DNA of 51,312 nucleotides from Nitrospira japonica (GTDB taxonomy: Bacteria > Nitrospirota > Thermodesulfovibrionia > Thermodesulfovibrionales > SM23-35): positions 1-51,312 of the forward strand of contig DYFC01000019.1 of NCBI GenBank assembly GCA_020725385.1. The letters run 5' to 3'. Made by a program: the position numbers and the translations under genes. Below, one piece after another: positions 41,857-51,312 of the stretch (positions within the stretch are counted from its first letter, which is position 1; the number at the start of each line of letters is the position of its first letter). The notes below the pieces were generated by a model that searched no databases, had not been told where the DNA came from, and saw nothing but the letters and a program-made list of their open reading frames with translations.

Positions 41857-43785
41857 TAACTTTTCTATCGGGATGCCGGACATTAAATTGTCGGATGAAA
41901 AAATGCGTTTGTACTCAAAATATGACGAAAGAACTTTTTTTACATAATTCCTTGTTTCCTGATAAGGAATATCTTCAATAAATTCATCGGCTGATTTATA
42001 TCTTCCTTCTTTAAGCCATTTTCTAACTATGTCTTCTCCTGCATTATATGAAGCTATTGCAGGCGCAAATGAGTCAAAGTCTTTTATAAGGTTGCTAAGA
42101 TAATATATTCCGATATTAAGATTATTTCGAACATTCAGAATATCATGAGAGTTCCTTATGCCGATTTTTAATTTTTTATCAAAACGAAAAGCAGTATTTG
42201 GCATAAGTTGCATTAAGCCGAGCGCGCCCGCAGGCGATCTTGCGTCAGAATCATATCGACTCTCTTCCCTTATAACAGCGAGTATTAATAAAGGATCGAG
42301 CTTGTAATTATCAGAAAATTTTTCTACAATTTCCCAGTGAGCAAGGGGATATAGGAATTCTATCATTCTCTGAATTTCTGGCATTTTTGAAGCAAGTCTT
42401 ACAGAGTGATTGTAATATCCAAGTTCATTAAGCTTTGTGCAAATATAATAAATATCATCTGTTGAATTTGTTTTTCTTGAAATATAAAGCATTTCCGATG
42501 CTGCTTCTTTCTGAAATCCGAGTTCAAGAAGGTATTCGATTCTTTCAAGTTTTTTTGATAAATAGCTCTTAGGACTTAAAACAGGCTTTTTAATTTTAAT
42601 TGTTTCAGAAGAAGTTATAAGATTGATGGAAGAATTAAGTCTTCTGCCTGCAATAAGACTATAAAAATCTTTTTTATTTTCAACAAGCCTTTTATATTTA
42701 TCCGATGCATTTTCACCCGACATATCAATGCTACGCGCATACCAGTAAAGATATTTTGAGTCATTATACTTATCATAAAGATCTTTAAATATTTCTGATG
42801 ATTTTTTATATTCTCCTGACATAAAGTAAGTCCAGCCAATTCCCCAGATTGCTTCTTCACGTTCAGATGGATATTTATCTTTAATTTTTCTGAATAATTC
42901 TATTGCTCCATCAAAATCGGCCTCTCTTCTTTTATCAGAAGCAATAGCAATCAGCACATTAGCCATTCTTCTATCATCGGAATTTAGCATTTCATTAACA
43001 TAAGATAAAACTGTTTCTTTTTCCCTTGCACGGTATCTTGACCGTAATTCCCAGTATTTATCCCGTGATTGACTATAAACTTCTGCGGCTTCTGAATATC
43101 TTTTTTGTTTAAAAAGACAATGACCTAATTCTGTCAATAGCTGTCTTCTTAATATGCCTTCAGATTTTGTTAAAGCCATTCTAAGCGTTTTTTCAGCACT
43201 TTTATAATCATAATTGTTCATTAAATTCTTAGAGCGCTTTAAAAGGTCTTCAGGGGTTAAATCATATGGTTGAAGTTCACTGTATGCTATATCAGAATAA
43301 GAGTTCCCGGAAATATAAAGTTCTTTAAAAATTTTTTTTGCTATCTCGGGTTCATTGTTTTTCTTTAACCATCTGGCATAAAGATATTTGATGTCAGAAT
43401 CATTTTGATAATCTTTTAAATATGATTCAAAAAGTTTTTGAACATTGCTTTCCAACATTTCATCTGCTTCTTTTATTTCTCTAATGCGCGCTTTTCTCTC
43501 AAGAGGAGAATCCGGATATTTTTTAAGCATTAATCTTATTGTTGTAAGAGATTTTTCATGTTCACCGGATTCATGCAGGGCATCAGAAAGCCATAGGAGA
43601 GCGTAATCTCCAAGCAAGGTAAATTCATCTGCTGCTTTTGTTAAAAGTTCAATTGCTTCGGAATACTTCTTTTGCTCAAGGAAGGCTTTTCCTTTTTTAA
43701 GATACTCTTTACCTGCACTTTCATCGGCGTAGGAAGTCTGGAAAAATATAAGAATAAAAAGAAAGAAAATAATACAACGTTTCAT
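41854..43785 (-). CDS. Lytic transglycosylase with helical N-terminal domain
   Basis: A 643-residue exported enzyme of the Slt type. Residues 1-20 are a signal peptide (IIFFLFILIFFQTSYA). Residues about 22-475 are TPR-like helical repeats (for example AIELLTKAADEF and YWYARSID). The C-terminal SLT domain (about 490-620) has AVIREESRYDSDARSPAGALGLMQLMPNTA, split as AVIREESRYD and SPAGALGLMQLMPNTA, with the catalytic Glu in REES, and APAIASYNAGEDIVRKW. It cleaves glycan strands of peptidoglycan. Promoter and start suggest a leaderless transcript. Confidence 0.92.
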   Translation of the reverse strand: MKRCIIFFLFILIFFQTSYADESAGKEYLKKGKAFLEQKKYSEAIELLTKAADEFTLLGDYALLWLSDALHESGEHEKSLTTIRLMLKKYPDSPLERKARIREIKEADEMLESNVQKLFESYLKDYQNDSDIKYLYARWLKKNNEPEIAKKIFKELYISGNSYSDIAYSELQPYDLTPEDLLKRSKNLMNNYDYKSAEKTLRMALTKSEGILRRQLLTELGHCLFKQKRYSEAAEVYSQSRDKYWELRSRYRAREKETVLSYVNEMLNSDDRRMANVLIAIASDKRREADFDGAIELFRKIKDKYPSEREEAIWGIGWTYFMSGEYKKSSEIFKDLYDKYNDSKYLYWYARSIDMSGENASDKYKRLVENKKDFYSLIAGRRLNSSINLITSSETIKIKKPVLSPKSYLSKKLERIEYLLELGFQKEAASEMLYISRKTNSTDDIYYICTKLNELGYYNHSVRLASKMPEIQRMIEFLYPLAHWEIVEKFSDNYKLDPLLILAVIREESRYDSDARSPAGALGLMQLMPNTAFRFDKKLKIGIRNSHDILNVRNNLNIGIYYLSNLIKDFDSFAPAIASYNAGEDIVRKWLKEGRYKSADEFIEDIPYQETRNYVKKVLSSYFEYKRIFSSDNLMSGIPIEKL

Positions 43786-43791
43786 ATTTTT

Positions 43792-43820
43792 ATGATAGCT
43801 AAATAATTATTTTTGAGCAA
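43792..43820 (-). promoter_or_regulatory. Predicted promoter giving a leaderless transglycosylase mRNA
   Basis: On the minus strand TTGCTC (43815-43820), 17 bases, and TATCAT (43792-43797), with six bases before the ATG at 43785. The -35 box matches consensus at three of six positions, so confidence is modest. Confidence 0.4.
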
Positions 43821-43868
43821 GAATAAACATATATTTAAATGTTAGGGTAAATAATTTTTGGCAATAAA

Positions 43869-43897
43869 AAAGGCGGGTCATTACTTGACCCGCCTTT
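43869..43897 (-). terminator. Intrinsic terminator of the porin gene
   Basis: A perfect 12-pair stem, AAAGGCGGGTCA with TGACCCGCCTTT around a five-base loop, ending 17 bases from the porin stop at 43914. On the minus strand the stem is followed by a short T run (TTTTTATTG). Confidence 0.88.
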
Positions 43898-43913
43898 AAA
43901 TTACATTTAATAA

Positions 43914-45386
43914 TTAGAATGTGAGTGAAAGACCGTGTACTGCCTGTGTTACAGTCTTATCTTCTGTACCGAATGCATCTTCATAGAAGTTACCCGGTTT
44001 GAAGATACCAGCTTCGATGAAATATGTTAGATTTTTCCCAAGCTTGTAAGAAATTTTTGTGTCAAGTTCCCATCCGAGGCTCTTGGAAACACTTACTTTT
44101 TCGCCGGCTGCTTCGCTGAGTATATCTTCGATTGCGCCAGTTTCAGTTGCTCTGAGTAAGAACCCATCAAGAGATATTGAAAGCTCTTTCATCGGATTTA
44201 CATCAAAACCAAGATTGTAATAGGTTGTGTTAGCAATACCTGTATTTGTTGTGTTGCCACCTGGTTTTGTTGTAAGAGCTGCAAAAGCTGCTGCTGTTCT
44301 TACTGTACGCTCATAGATCTGTGTGTAGTGTACGAGTCTTGCAGTTGCACCATAATCAGGTCCCTGAAGGGTCTGGAATTCTTTGCAATCTTTATCGGTT
44401 GCGTCATCATCACCGCTACCCATTGCAAAAGCTGCTCTTAAATTAACTGGGTCGAGTTGATAACCGAGTTTTGCCATTACTGCCCAGCCTTTTGCTTTAA
44501 GGTCACTTGTAGGGAATACTATATCGCCCGGATCTTTAAGGGCTTCGAGTTTACCAAACTGGAAATCTGCTTCTGCTGCATATGTGATTCCTGCAACTTT
44601 ACCATTAGCATGAAGTCCAACATTGTGGAAATTAAGTTTGTCTATATTCGGAGATGCTGAAGGAACAAGTATAGGATTGCCATCATCATCTGTATCACCA
44701 GAGTCTGTTAATGAAGATGGGCAGTTACCATCACTGTGTGCCCATACCCAGTTTGCACCGATTGTGTTGTCTTTATCAAGAGCGTAAGTTGCAAGTAATA
44801 CATAACCATCAAGGTCATCAGTATGTGAAAATACATTCCCTTCGTTCAATTTAACTGTTCCTGCTGCGATATGTAATTCTTTTGTCGGGTCAATCCAGAC
44901 AAGAATAGCATCGTCGCCGAATCTTTCATTATTGAGGAACTGTTTTTCACCAATAGAAATTGGCATGTGACCTATTTTAATACCTGCCGGCATACCAAGA
45001 CCAGCGCCTGTGTACTGAATCCATGCCTGTCTGATTAATATGTCAGCATTGGCTTTTGAGTCATAACCGTAGCCTTTATCACCCCAATAGAAAAGACCGC
45101 TATTTTTACTTCCAGCGCTTGCTGTTTCAAGTTCTACCAAACCACGAATGTTATCAGCTACTTTTGCGTCAACAGTAAGATTTACATTTGTGGAATATGC
45201 AGCTGCTGATTCACCATCAACCGGAAGAACATTGGAGCCAGATGCACCGGATACATTATTCCAGTACCACCCTCTAATAAGGATTTTACCGCCTATTGTA
45301 ATATCGGTTTTATCTTCAGCAAAGGCGGTTACTGCGAAACTTAATATAAGAAGTACGCCTAATAAAACAGCAAAATATTTTCTCAC
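43914..45386 (-). CDS. Outer-membrane porin-like beta-barrel protein
   Basis: A 490-residue exported protein with a signal peptide (residues 1-23, ending AVTAFAE) and a beta-barrel-like mature part: many alternating strands, few long hydrophobic stretches, and terminal GLSLTF with a final Phe. It begins DITIGGKILIRGWYWNNVS, typical of alginate/OprD-like or sulfate-reducer porins. It has a Gly/Asp-rich loop DSGDTDDDGNPI. Strong tandem promoters and a strong terminator suggest high expression. The substrate is unknown. Confidence 0.78.
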   Translation of the reverse strand: MRKYFAVLLGVLLILSFAVTAFAEDKTDITIGGKILIRGWYWNNVSGASGSNVLPVDGESAAAYSTNVNLTVDAKVADNIRGLVELETASAGSKNSGLFYWGDKGYGYDSKANADILIRQAWIQYTGAGLGMPAGIKIGHMPISIGEKQFLNNERFGDDAILVWIDPTKELHIAAGTVKLNEGNVFSHTDDLDGYVLLATYALDKDNTIGANWVWAHSDGNCPSSLTDSGDTDDDGNPILVPSASPNIDKLNFHNVGLHANGKVAGITYAAEADFQFGKLEALKDPGDIVFPTSDLKAKGWAVMAKLGYQLDPVNLRAAFAMGSGDDDATDKDCKEFQTLQGPDYGATARLVHYTQIYERTVRTAAAFAALTTKPGGNTTNTGIANTTYYNLGFDVNPMKELSISLDGFLLRATETGAIEDILSEAAGEKVSVSKSLGWELDTKISYKLGKNLTYFIEAGIFKPGNFYEDAFGTEDKTVTQAVHGLSLTF

Positions 45387-45604
45387 TTGCTAACCCTCCT
45401 TTTGAGAAATCTGAATTGAAAAATTTTCAATTCTTTCCGCCAAAGACGGAATTACTCGATTCTATACCTTGAATATTTCTCTGTCTTTGTTATCACCTCC
45501 TCTTAAATAAATAAAAATCTGGCCTTCAATGAAGACCCCTTAACACCTAAAGCTCTTTTTGAGCATACTTATAGCTCTATCTATAGTGAAATAAACATGC
45601 AAAA

Positions 45605-45634
45605 TTTATAGCATTACTTTGGCTGATTTGTCAA
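45605..45634 (-). promoter_or_regulatory. Downstream (P1) promoter of the porin gene
   Basis: On the minus strand TTGACA (45629-45634), 18 bases, and TATAAA (45605-45610). The -35 box matches consensus exactly. A leader of roughly 210 bases would precede the ATG at 45386. Confidence 0.62.
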
Positions 45635-45638
45635 GAAA

Positions 45639-45667
45639 TTTATATCATCCCAGAGTTTTTTTGTCAA
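45639..45667 (-). promoter_or_regulatory. Upstream (P2) promoter of the porin gene
   Basis: On the minus strand TTGACA (45662-45667), a 17-base spacer, and TATAAA (45639-45644). It lies just upstream of P1 with the same boxes, so tandem transcription starts are expected. Confidence 0.62.
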
Positions 45668-45907
45668 GCTATAGTCATGCTTAGCAAAAAAAAGGCCATT
45701 CTTCTATGAGAAAATAAGGTTTTTAATTTTTCGCAATAACTAATTGAAAAATAGAAATTATTTTCGGTGAAATTTTAATTTTACGAAAAAAAGTCTTCAA
45801 TTATCTGGTTCTATTTATTTTATTTATATGTATATTTTTTACAACACCGGTGTATAAGTTAAAGTAAGAGTGCATTTAGAATAACACAGGCTATCAAGTT
45901 CAATAAT

Positions 45908-47106
45908 ATGATACAATGTCAAATGCCCGACTTAATAAAAGTTTCAGCTGTTTTTCTCATAATATTAATTTTGCTTAGGAGAAAAATCCATGTTGGAATT
46001 GTTATGCTTATTGCTGCAGTTGCTCTAATTTTTCTTTATAGAATGTCCTGGCCTTCAATAAAATTAACCACATGGAATTTTATTTCTGAACCGGTGTTGA
46101 TAAAGTTAACATTTGCTCTATCTTTTATTAGAATGTTTGAATTAATTTTGAGGGAACAAAATATTCTTTCTGATATGATGGATACAATAAAAAATATTTT
46201 CAGGAATAAAAAAATTGTTACTGTATCAATGCCTTTACTTATAGGGCTTGTACCATCGGTAGGTGGTGCGTATTTTTCAGCTCCAATGGTTGATGAGGCA
46301 ACACGCAATACAAATATCAGCGCTGAAGAAAAAGGTTTTATAAATTACTGGTTCAGACATCCATGGGAATATATTCTTCCATTATATCCTGGAATATTGC
46401 TTGCTTCAGCTATTACTAAAATAGAATTGCATAATCTAATAATCGCAAACCTTATTTATGCTGTTCTGATTGTTATAACAGGTTTTCTTTTCGCCATGCA
46501 TGACTTAAAAGGTTCTACTGTTTCAGAGAAAAAATTATCATTAAAAGGTCTATGGAGCTTTTTTCCCCTCGCTGCTGTTTTATTGCTTGTAGTAATTTTT
46601 CATGTTGAATTGCATTATACCCTACTTGCTGCTGTGATATTTTTATTGCTTTTTTATAGATACAGTCTGCGGAATATTTTCAAAGTAATAAAACATGGTT
46701 TTTCATTGGACATGATCTTGCTTATACTTGGAGTTATGTTTTTTAAGGAGGTGATTGAAAATTCAGGAGCGGTTAAAAATTTAAGCAATTTTTTCCTTCA
46801 AGAAGGAATCCCTGTTTTACCGCTTCTCTTCATCCTTCCATTCATAACCGGAATTCTCACAGGTTTAACTTTAGGATTTGTTGGGAGTACTTTCCCGTTT
46901 GTTTTGAGTATTGCTGGCCCATCGGTTAGCGCTATATCATTTGCATTTTGTGCAGGATTTCTCGGGGTATTGTTATCTCCTGTACATATATGTCTTGTTC
47001 TTACAAGAGAGTATTTCAAAGCTGATATAGGCGGTATATACAAAATGATGGCACCCGGCTGTTTTATAATTTTTGCTGCTTCAATTCTTCAATATTTCAT
47101 CACGCA

Positions 47107-47110
<4 letters not shown>
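45908..47110 (+). CDS. DUF401 family membrane protein
   Basis: A 400-residue integral membrane protein of the DUF401 family, with about ten or eleven hydrophobic helices. The loop LIGLVPSVGGAYFSAPMVDEA (split as LIGLVPSVGGAY and FSAPMVDEA, about residues 110-130) and TGLTLGFVGSTFPFVLSIAG are typical. It resembles ion/organic-acid transporters, but the function is not established. The ATG at 45908 and one at 45923 are both possible and neither has a good Shine-Dalgarno. Its stop overlaps that of rtcB by three bases (convergent genes). Confidence 0.8.
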
Positions 47111-48552
<1,442 letters not shown>

Positions 48553-48563
48553 ATTAACTCCTT

Positions 48564-48980
48564 TTATATATCAAAAATAACATCTATTTCCCAAACCCCG
48601 TTTTTCTCCTCAATTCGAAGCTTATGATATGTAGCGGCTTTTATCAAAAGCTTTCCCTTATGGCGCACGGGATCAAATTCTTCTCCAAAAACTGAAGCCT
48701 TTAATTTATTTTCTGAGAATTCATTTATAGCTATTTTTTTACCAATAAATCCATATGTATCGAAATGAAAAATTAACTCATTCAACCACGAAACTAATAG
48801 CCCCTCAATAGATTGGTTTTCAACAATAATATCAATTGATTTTATCTCTCTAATTTTATCAAGATCAGTAATCAGGCTATACATTCCGGTGGCTGCATTT
48901 ATAAAAGCCTCTTCAATTGTTCTTCCAAAAGCAGTAATTCCAGCATCGCCCGATATATCAAGGATTTTAAAGGATTGCAT
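48564..48980 (-). CDS. Archease
   Basis: About 138 residues from the ATG at 48980 (MQSFKILDISGDAG). An upstream TTG adds two residues. Archease helps RtcB turn over by promoting guanylation. Family segments are AFGRTIEEAFINAATGMYS (about 17-35), LLVSWLNELIFHFDTYGF and GKLLIKAATYHKLRI. The gene pair is a classic RNA-repair cassette. A promoter with its -10 box six bases upstream predicts a leaderless mRNA. Confidence 0.9.
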   Translation of the reverse strand: MQSFKILDISGDAGITAFGRTIEEAFINAATGMYSLITDLDKIREIKSIDIIVENQSIEGLLVSWLNELIFHFDTYGFIGKKIAINEFSENKLKASVFGEEFDPVRHKGKLLIKAATYHKLRIEEKNGVWEIDVIFDI

Positions 48981-48986
48981 ATTCAA

Positions 48987-49015
48987 AGAATATCATCTGT
49001 TTATATCAGAGTCAA
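48987..49015 (-). promoter_or_regulatory. Predicted promoter giving a leaderless archease mRNA
   Basis: On the minus strand TTGACT (49010-49015), a 17-base spacer, TATTCT (48987-48992), then six bases to the ATG at 48980. No Shine-Dalgarno is present. Confidence 0.55.
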
Positions 49016-49053
49016 CAGATTATTCCAACCCTTAAATGTATTATAGAAAGCTA

Positions 49054-49087
49054 TCAAGCCCGCAAGCTGTATAACTTGCAGGCTTGA
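49054..49087 (-). terminator. Hairpin beyond the FadL-like gene
   Basis: TCAAGCCCGCAAG (49054-49066) pairs with CTTGCAGGCTTGA (49075-49087) with one mismatch in 13. It lies about 85 bases beyond the FadL-like stop. The following minus-strand bases (TAGCTTTCTATAAT) make only a weak U run, so termination is plausible, not sure. The left arm resembles the sequence at 4441-4458. Confidence 0.5.
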
Positions 49088-49171
49088 CCGGAAAATCGGA
49101 GAACAAAAAATTATAATTCTTCGCTTAAAATTGAAGGCAGTATTATGCCATCATTTTTACATCAAAATTCA

Positions 49172-50446
49172 TTAAAACTTCCATGCATAACCAATAGAAA
49201 ATTCCCATTGATTCATTTTTAGCTCGATTGTCTGCTGCCCCGGGGCCTCAAGCTTATTTGGTCCTTTCACACTATTTGAAAATGCATGCATAAGAGCAAA
49301 TTTTATTTCCTGATTATTGCCAATTGCTTTTGTAACACCAACTGAAGCATGCTCTTTTATAATACCCGGGGCAAGGATATTGAAAAGAACTTCACTGTCG
49401 GATATTGGTTGTTCCCCTATTGAATATCCTGCGCGCCATGTCCAGTCTTTACTGCTTTTCCATTGAACTCCGAGTTTGAGAACAGTAATATCATCCCAGC
49501 CAAATCCTGCTCCGTTATCTTTCCCGAGAAGACTTTTTTGTATATTTGGTAGTAGAGGATTATTCACTGATTTCACATCGCTATAATATATCTTCTGGAC
49601 ATCGATAAGAAAAACAAGATCTTTCATTGGTTTTATAGCAACTCCTGCTGTCCATGTTGAAGGAATATCAAAATCTCCTTTTTCTGCGAAAAGCCCTTTG
49701 TATTCATCAAATTCACTCATATAGATTTTTGTCTGATATACCAGACCAACATTTAAATAAGGTAAAACTTCACCCATATAACCTATTTTAGCCCCATATC
49801 CAAAAGAACTATCATGTCCGTTATTGGTCAGATTATCAGGACTACTTGAAAAAGCTGAAAATGCTTGTAAGCCCTTTGCTTCAAATCTTTGATATGCAAA
49901 AATTGGAGAAATTGCAAGAGCATGTTTTGAAGCAATCTTTCTTGCATAAGTTGGAGCTACAAAGAGTTGCATTAAATCAACCCCTGTGGGTGATGAACCA
50001 TAAAAAGTCTTTTTATCATAGTCTGTGTTCATTCCACCGTTGCCGTAAATCGATATTCCAAAGGAATTTTTATCATCATATTGCCAGTTAGCTCCTGCCG
50101 AAGGGACAATAAACCATCTTGAATCACTTTTTACTGTGCCCGGAGTAGGACCAAAAGTGCCCGGAAATCCCGATGGATTCCCTGAAATTTTATATTGTCT
50201 GTTTGGATTGAAAATACTTACTCCCAGATCTATGCGATTGCCTACAAAAGCCATTGTAGCAGGGTTCAGTGATGCATCAAGAGCACCCTGTGGCAATGCC
50301 ACGCCTGCACCTGCCATTCCTTTATTTTCTGTGCTGTAACCATTAGAAAAATATCCGTTGGTTGCATTGGCTGTTCCTGTAAAAATTAATAGAACTAAAA
50401 TTGATAAAATGTTCAATGAAATATGTCTGTTCCTTATATGTTTCAT
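49172..50446 (-). CDS. FadL/OmpP1 family outer-membrane channel
   Basis: About 424 residues from the ATG at 50446, which has GGAGGG four bases upstream; the frame is open from 50458. A signal peptide (ending GTANA) is followed by the FadL-type start TNGYFSNGYSTENKGMAGAGVALPQ, read as TNGYFSNGYS then TENKGMAGAG, and the barrel ends in SIGYAWKF. FadL-type channels take up hydrophobic compounds. The actual substrate is unknown. Confidence 0.88.
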   Translation of the reverse strand: MKHIRNRHISLNILSILVLLIFTGTANATNGYFSNGYSTENKGMAGAGVALPQGALDASLNPATMAFVGNRIDLGVSIFNPNRQYKISGNPSGFPGTFGPTPGTVKSDSRWFIVPSAGANWQYDDKNSFGISIYGNGGMNTDYDKKTFYGSSPTGVDLMQLFVAPTYARKIASKHALAISPIFAYQRFEAKGLQAFSAFSSSPDNLTNNGHDSSFGYGAKIGYMGEVLPYLNVGLVYQTKIYMSEFDEYKGLFAEKGDFDIPSTWTAGVAIKPMKDLVFLIDVQKIYYSDVKSVNNPLLPNIQKSLLGKDNGAGFGWDDITVLKLGVQWKSSKDWTWRAGYSIGEQPISDSEVLFNILAPGIIKEHASVGVTKAIGNNQEIKFALMHAFSNSVKGPNKLEAPGQQTIELKMNQWEFSIGYAWKF

Positions 50447-50494
50447 TAGTCCCTCCATTCTTTAAGTTAATTGTTTTATTAACTAAAATTATAA

Positions 50495-50529
50495 AAGACA
50501 TGGATACATACTTTATATATCCATGTCTT
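50495..50529 (-). terminator. Terminator of the DsrE-family gene
   Basis: A perfect 12-pair stem: AAGACATGGATA (50495-50506) with TATCCATGTCTT (50518-50529), loop of 11. On the minus strand it is followed by TTATAATTTT. It lies about 13 bases past the DsrE-family stop at 50542. Confidence 0.78.
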
Positions 50530-50541
50530 CACATAAATCTC

Positions 50542-50979
50542 CTAAGTAAACAGACATATTTTGCAATCTTTTGCATACTTTAAAAATTGCTCTGCTGGCT
50601 CGATAACAACACCTTCTATGAAATCATCCTGCTTAAGACCCATCATATCAACTGTCATCTTACAAGCAACGAATTCAACTCCTTCAAGCTGGGCCATTTC
50701 GATGAGATCGGGCAAAGCCGGTATTTGTGCTTTTTCAATTTTACCTTTCATCATCCATGTAGCAATTGCAGACATGCCGGGAATTGCAGCCATCAATCCG
50801 GGTGGATAAAATTTTGCCTTTTCAGTCCATCCTTTTCTTATTACATTTATTCCCATAAATGTATAAAAGACTTTGCACTGCATTCCGAGACGTCTTGCAT
50901 TTATACCCAAAATTAAGCCAGGATATGCTCCATCAAGAGTGTCCCTTGATGTTATGAAAGCAGCAGTTTCCTTTTCCAT
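50542..50979 (-). CDS. DsrE/DsrF-like family protein
   Basis: About 145 residues from the ATG at 50979, which follows AGGAG by seven bases; the open frame begins at 51006. The DsrE-like pattern includes ITSRDTLDGAYPGLILGINA at the start and QLEGVEFVACKMTVDMMG near the C terminus with a conserved Cys (about residue 110). Such proteins handle sulfur or act as peroxiredoxin-like small proteins. The actual role is unknown. Two later Cys (DCKICLFT) end the protein. Confidence 0.82.
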   Translation of the reverse strand: MEKETAAFITSRDTLDGAYPGLILGINARRLGMQCKVFYTFMGINVIRKGWTEKAKFYPPGLMAAIPGMSAIATWMMKGKIEKAQIPALPDLIEMAQLEGVEFVACKMTVDMMGLKQDDFIEGVVIEPAEQFLKYAKDCKICLFT

Positions 50980-51000
50980 AGTGACTCTCCTTTCTTTTTT

Positions 51001-51014
51001 AAACAAAATTGTTT
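51001..51014. promoter_or_regulatory. AAACAA-TTGTTT palindrome in the DsrE-gene leader
   Basis: AAACAAAATTGTTT, two six-base arms and two central bases, 22 bases upstream of the DsrE-family ATG and downstream of its promoter. It could be an operator or weak hairpin. No known regulator is assigned. Confidence 0.35.
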
Positions 51015-51024
51015 ATTTATTTTA

Positions 51025-51052
51025 ATTATACCAATTCTGAAAACAAAATCAA
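51025..51052 (-). promoter_or_regulatory. Predicted promoter of the DsrE-family gene
   Basis: On the minus strand TTGATT (51047-51052), a 16-base spacer, and a perfect TATAAT (51025-51030). It faces the promoter of the gene at 51143, so the spacer is a divergent regulatory region. Confidence 0.6.
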
Positions 51053-51076
51053 ATATCTTTAAAATCATACAATTTT

Positions 51077-51105
51077 TTGACTTTACATATTTATCCTGAT
51101 ACTAT
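51077..51105 (+). promoter_or_regulatory. Predicted promoter of the gene at 51143
   Basis: TTGACT (51077-51082), a 17-base spacer, and TACTAT (51100-51105). Transcription would start near 51112, leaving about 30 bases that include the AAGGAG site of the gene. Confidence 0.55.
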
Positions 51106-51142
51106 TATTTTTATGATATTTTAATTTAAAAAGGAGAATGAT

Positions 51143-51312
51143 ATGTTAAATAAAGCAATCAATATAGTTTTGTTGTTTTCTTTAATAATCATTCCTGCAA
51201 TAGCGATGGGCTCATACAATTCATTTCAATATCCGTCATTACCTTCATTCAATGAAAATAATTCAAATGGAGTATTTGATGTTTATGTAGAAAAAGTAGG
51301 CGAATGGAAAAA
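51143..51312 (+). CDS. Exported protein, N-terminal part only
   Basis: The gene runs off the window, with 56 codons visible. AAGGAGAATGAT precedes the ATG. The N terminus MLNKAINIVLLFSLIIIPAI and then AMG looks like a signal peptide. The mature part begins SYNSFQYPSLPSF and GVFDVYVEKVGEWK. Too little is present to name a family. Confidence 0.7.
   Translation, partial: MLNKAINIVLLFSLIIIPAIAMGSYNSFQYPSLPSFNENNSNGVFDVYVEKVGEWK

Larger units (their letters stand above)
45387..45907. other. Regulatory spacer between the porin and DUF401 genes
   Basis: No gene is seen in this divergent spacer of 521 bases. It holds two porin promoters on the minus strand, an about 210-base porin leader with small hairpins (TTCCG with CGGAA at about 45437-45453; GCTC with GAGC near 45552-45564) and a GAGGAGGTGAT-like site near 45492 that is far from the ATG. 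A 10-base palindrome ACACCGGTGT lies at 45844-45853 near the DUF401 start and could be an operator. Confidence 0.45.

Overview
The window reads as a chromosomal segment of an AT-rich, anaerobic, Gram-negative bacterium. Gene content fits Nitrospirota of the Thermodesulfovibrio type best, but this is inferred from family resemblance and no phylogenetic marker was tested. The evidence is a four-subunit pyruvate-type ferredoxin oxidoreductase, a soluble NADH dehydrogenase-like complex very rich in Fe-S motifs, the C5 heme route with a system II cytochrome c assembly protein, MglA/MglB polarity proteins, type IV pilus minor pilins with PilY1, several outer-membrane beta-barrels and a selenocysteine tRNA. 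No rRNA, insertion sequence, prophage or CRISPR array is visible.

Layout. 0.2-1.3 kb: mglB-mglA. 1.4-4.4 kb: porCDAB. 4.7-9.9 kb: a nuoE-nuoF-nuoG-like operon whose NuoF is fused to many ferredoxin motifs. 10.1-13.4 kb: the housekeeping run yicC-remA-gmk-rpoZ-coaBC. 13.4-15.4 kb: a TPR protein, a roadblock protein and aroQ, convergent with truA. 16.4-25.3 kb: a surface operon of a small membrane peptide, a TPR/beta-barrel protein, a FecR-domain protein, a 1441-residue SBBP/BACON/C-type-lectin protein with lysine-rich inserts, and an HD protein. 25.4-29.6 kb: a heme and cytochrome assembly operon (small protein, ccsA, hemA, hemC, ADP-ribosylglycohydrolase). 29.8-33.4 kb: a small accessory patch with a TumE-like toxin-antitoxin pair and a type II restriction-modification pair. 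33.6-39.9 kb: minor pilins and pilY1. 40.1-41.8 kb: tRNA-Sec, a Mth938-like gene, pyrE, and convergent zapB-zapA. 41.9-51.3 kb: a lytic transglycosylase, a porin, a DUF401 transporter, rtcB-archease, a FadL-type channel, a DsrE-family protein and the start of an exported protein.

How the genes may work together. PFOR and the NuoEFG-like complex are adjacent and on one strand, so ferredoxin reduced by pyruvate oxidation could be exchanged with NADH there (inference). The surface operon looks like a barrel, a sensor and a large secreted adhesin made together. The pilus, MglA and roadblock genes point to pilus-driven surface behaviour.

Two patterns cut across the window. Several genes (yicC, pyrE, archease, the transglycosylase, zapB, possibly mglB and the DNA methyltransferase) have a sigma-70-like promoter whose -10 box lies only 6-12 bases before the start codon, with no Shine-Dalgarno, which predicts leaderless or nearly leaderless mRNAs. 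A small family of palindromic repeats built around ATGCAT lies just beyond, or contains, the stop codons of minus-strand genes.
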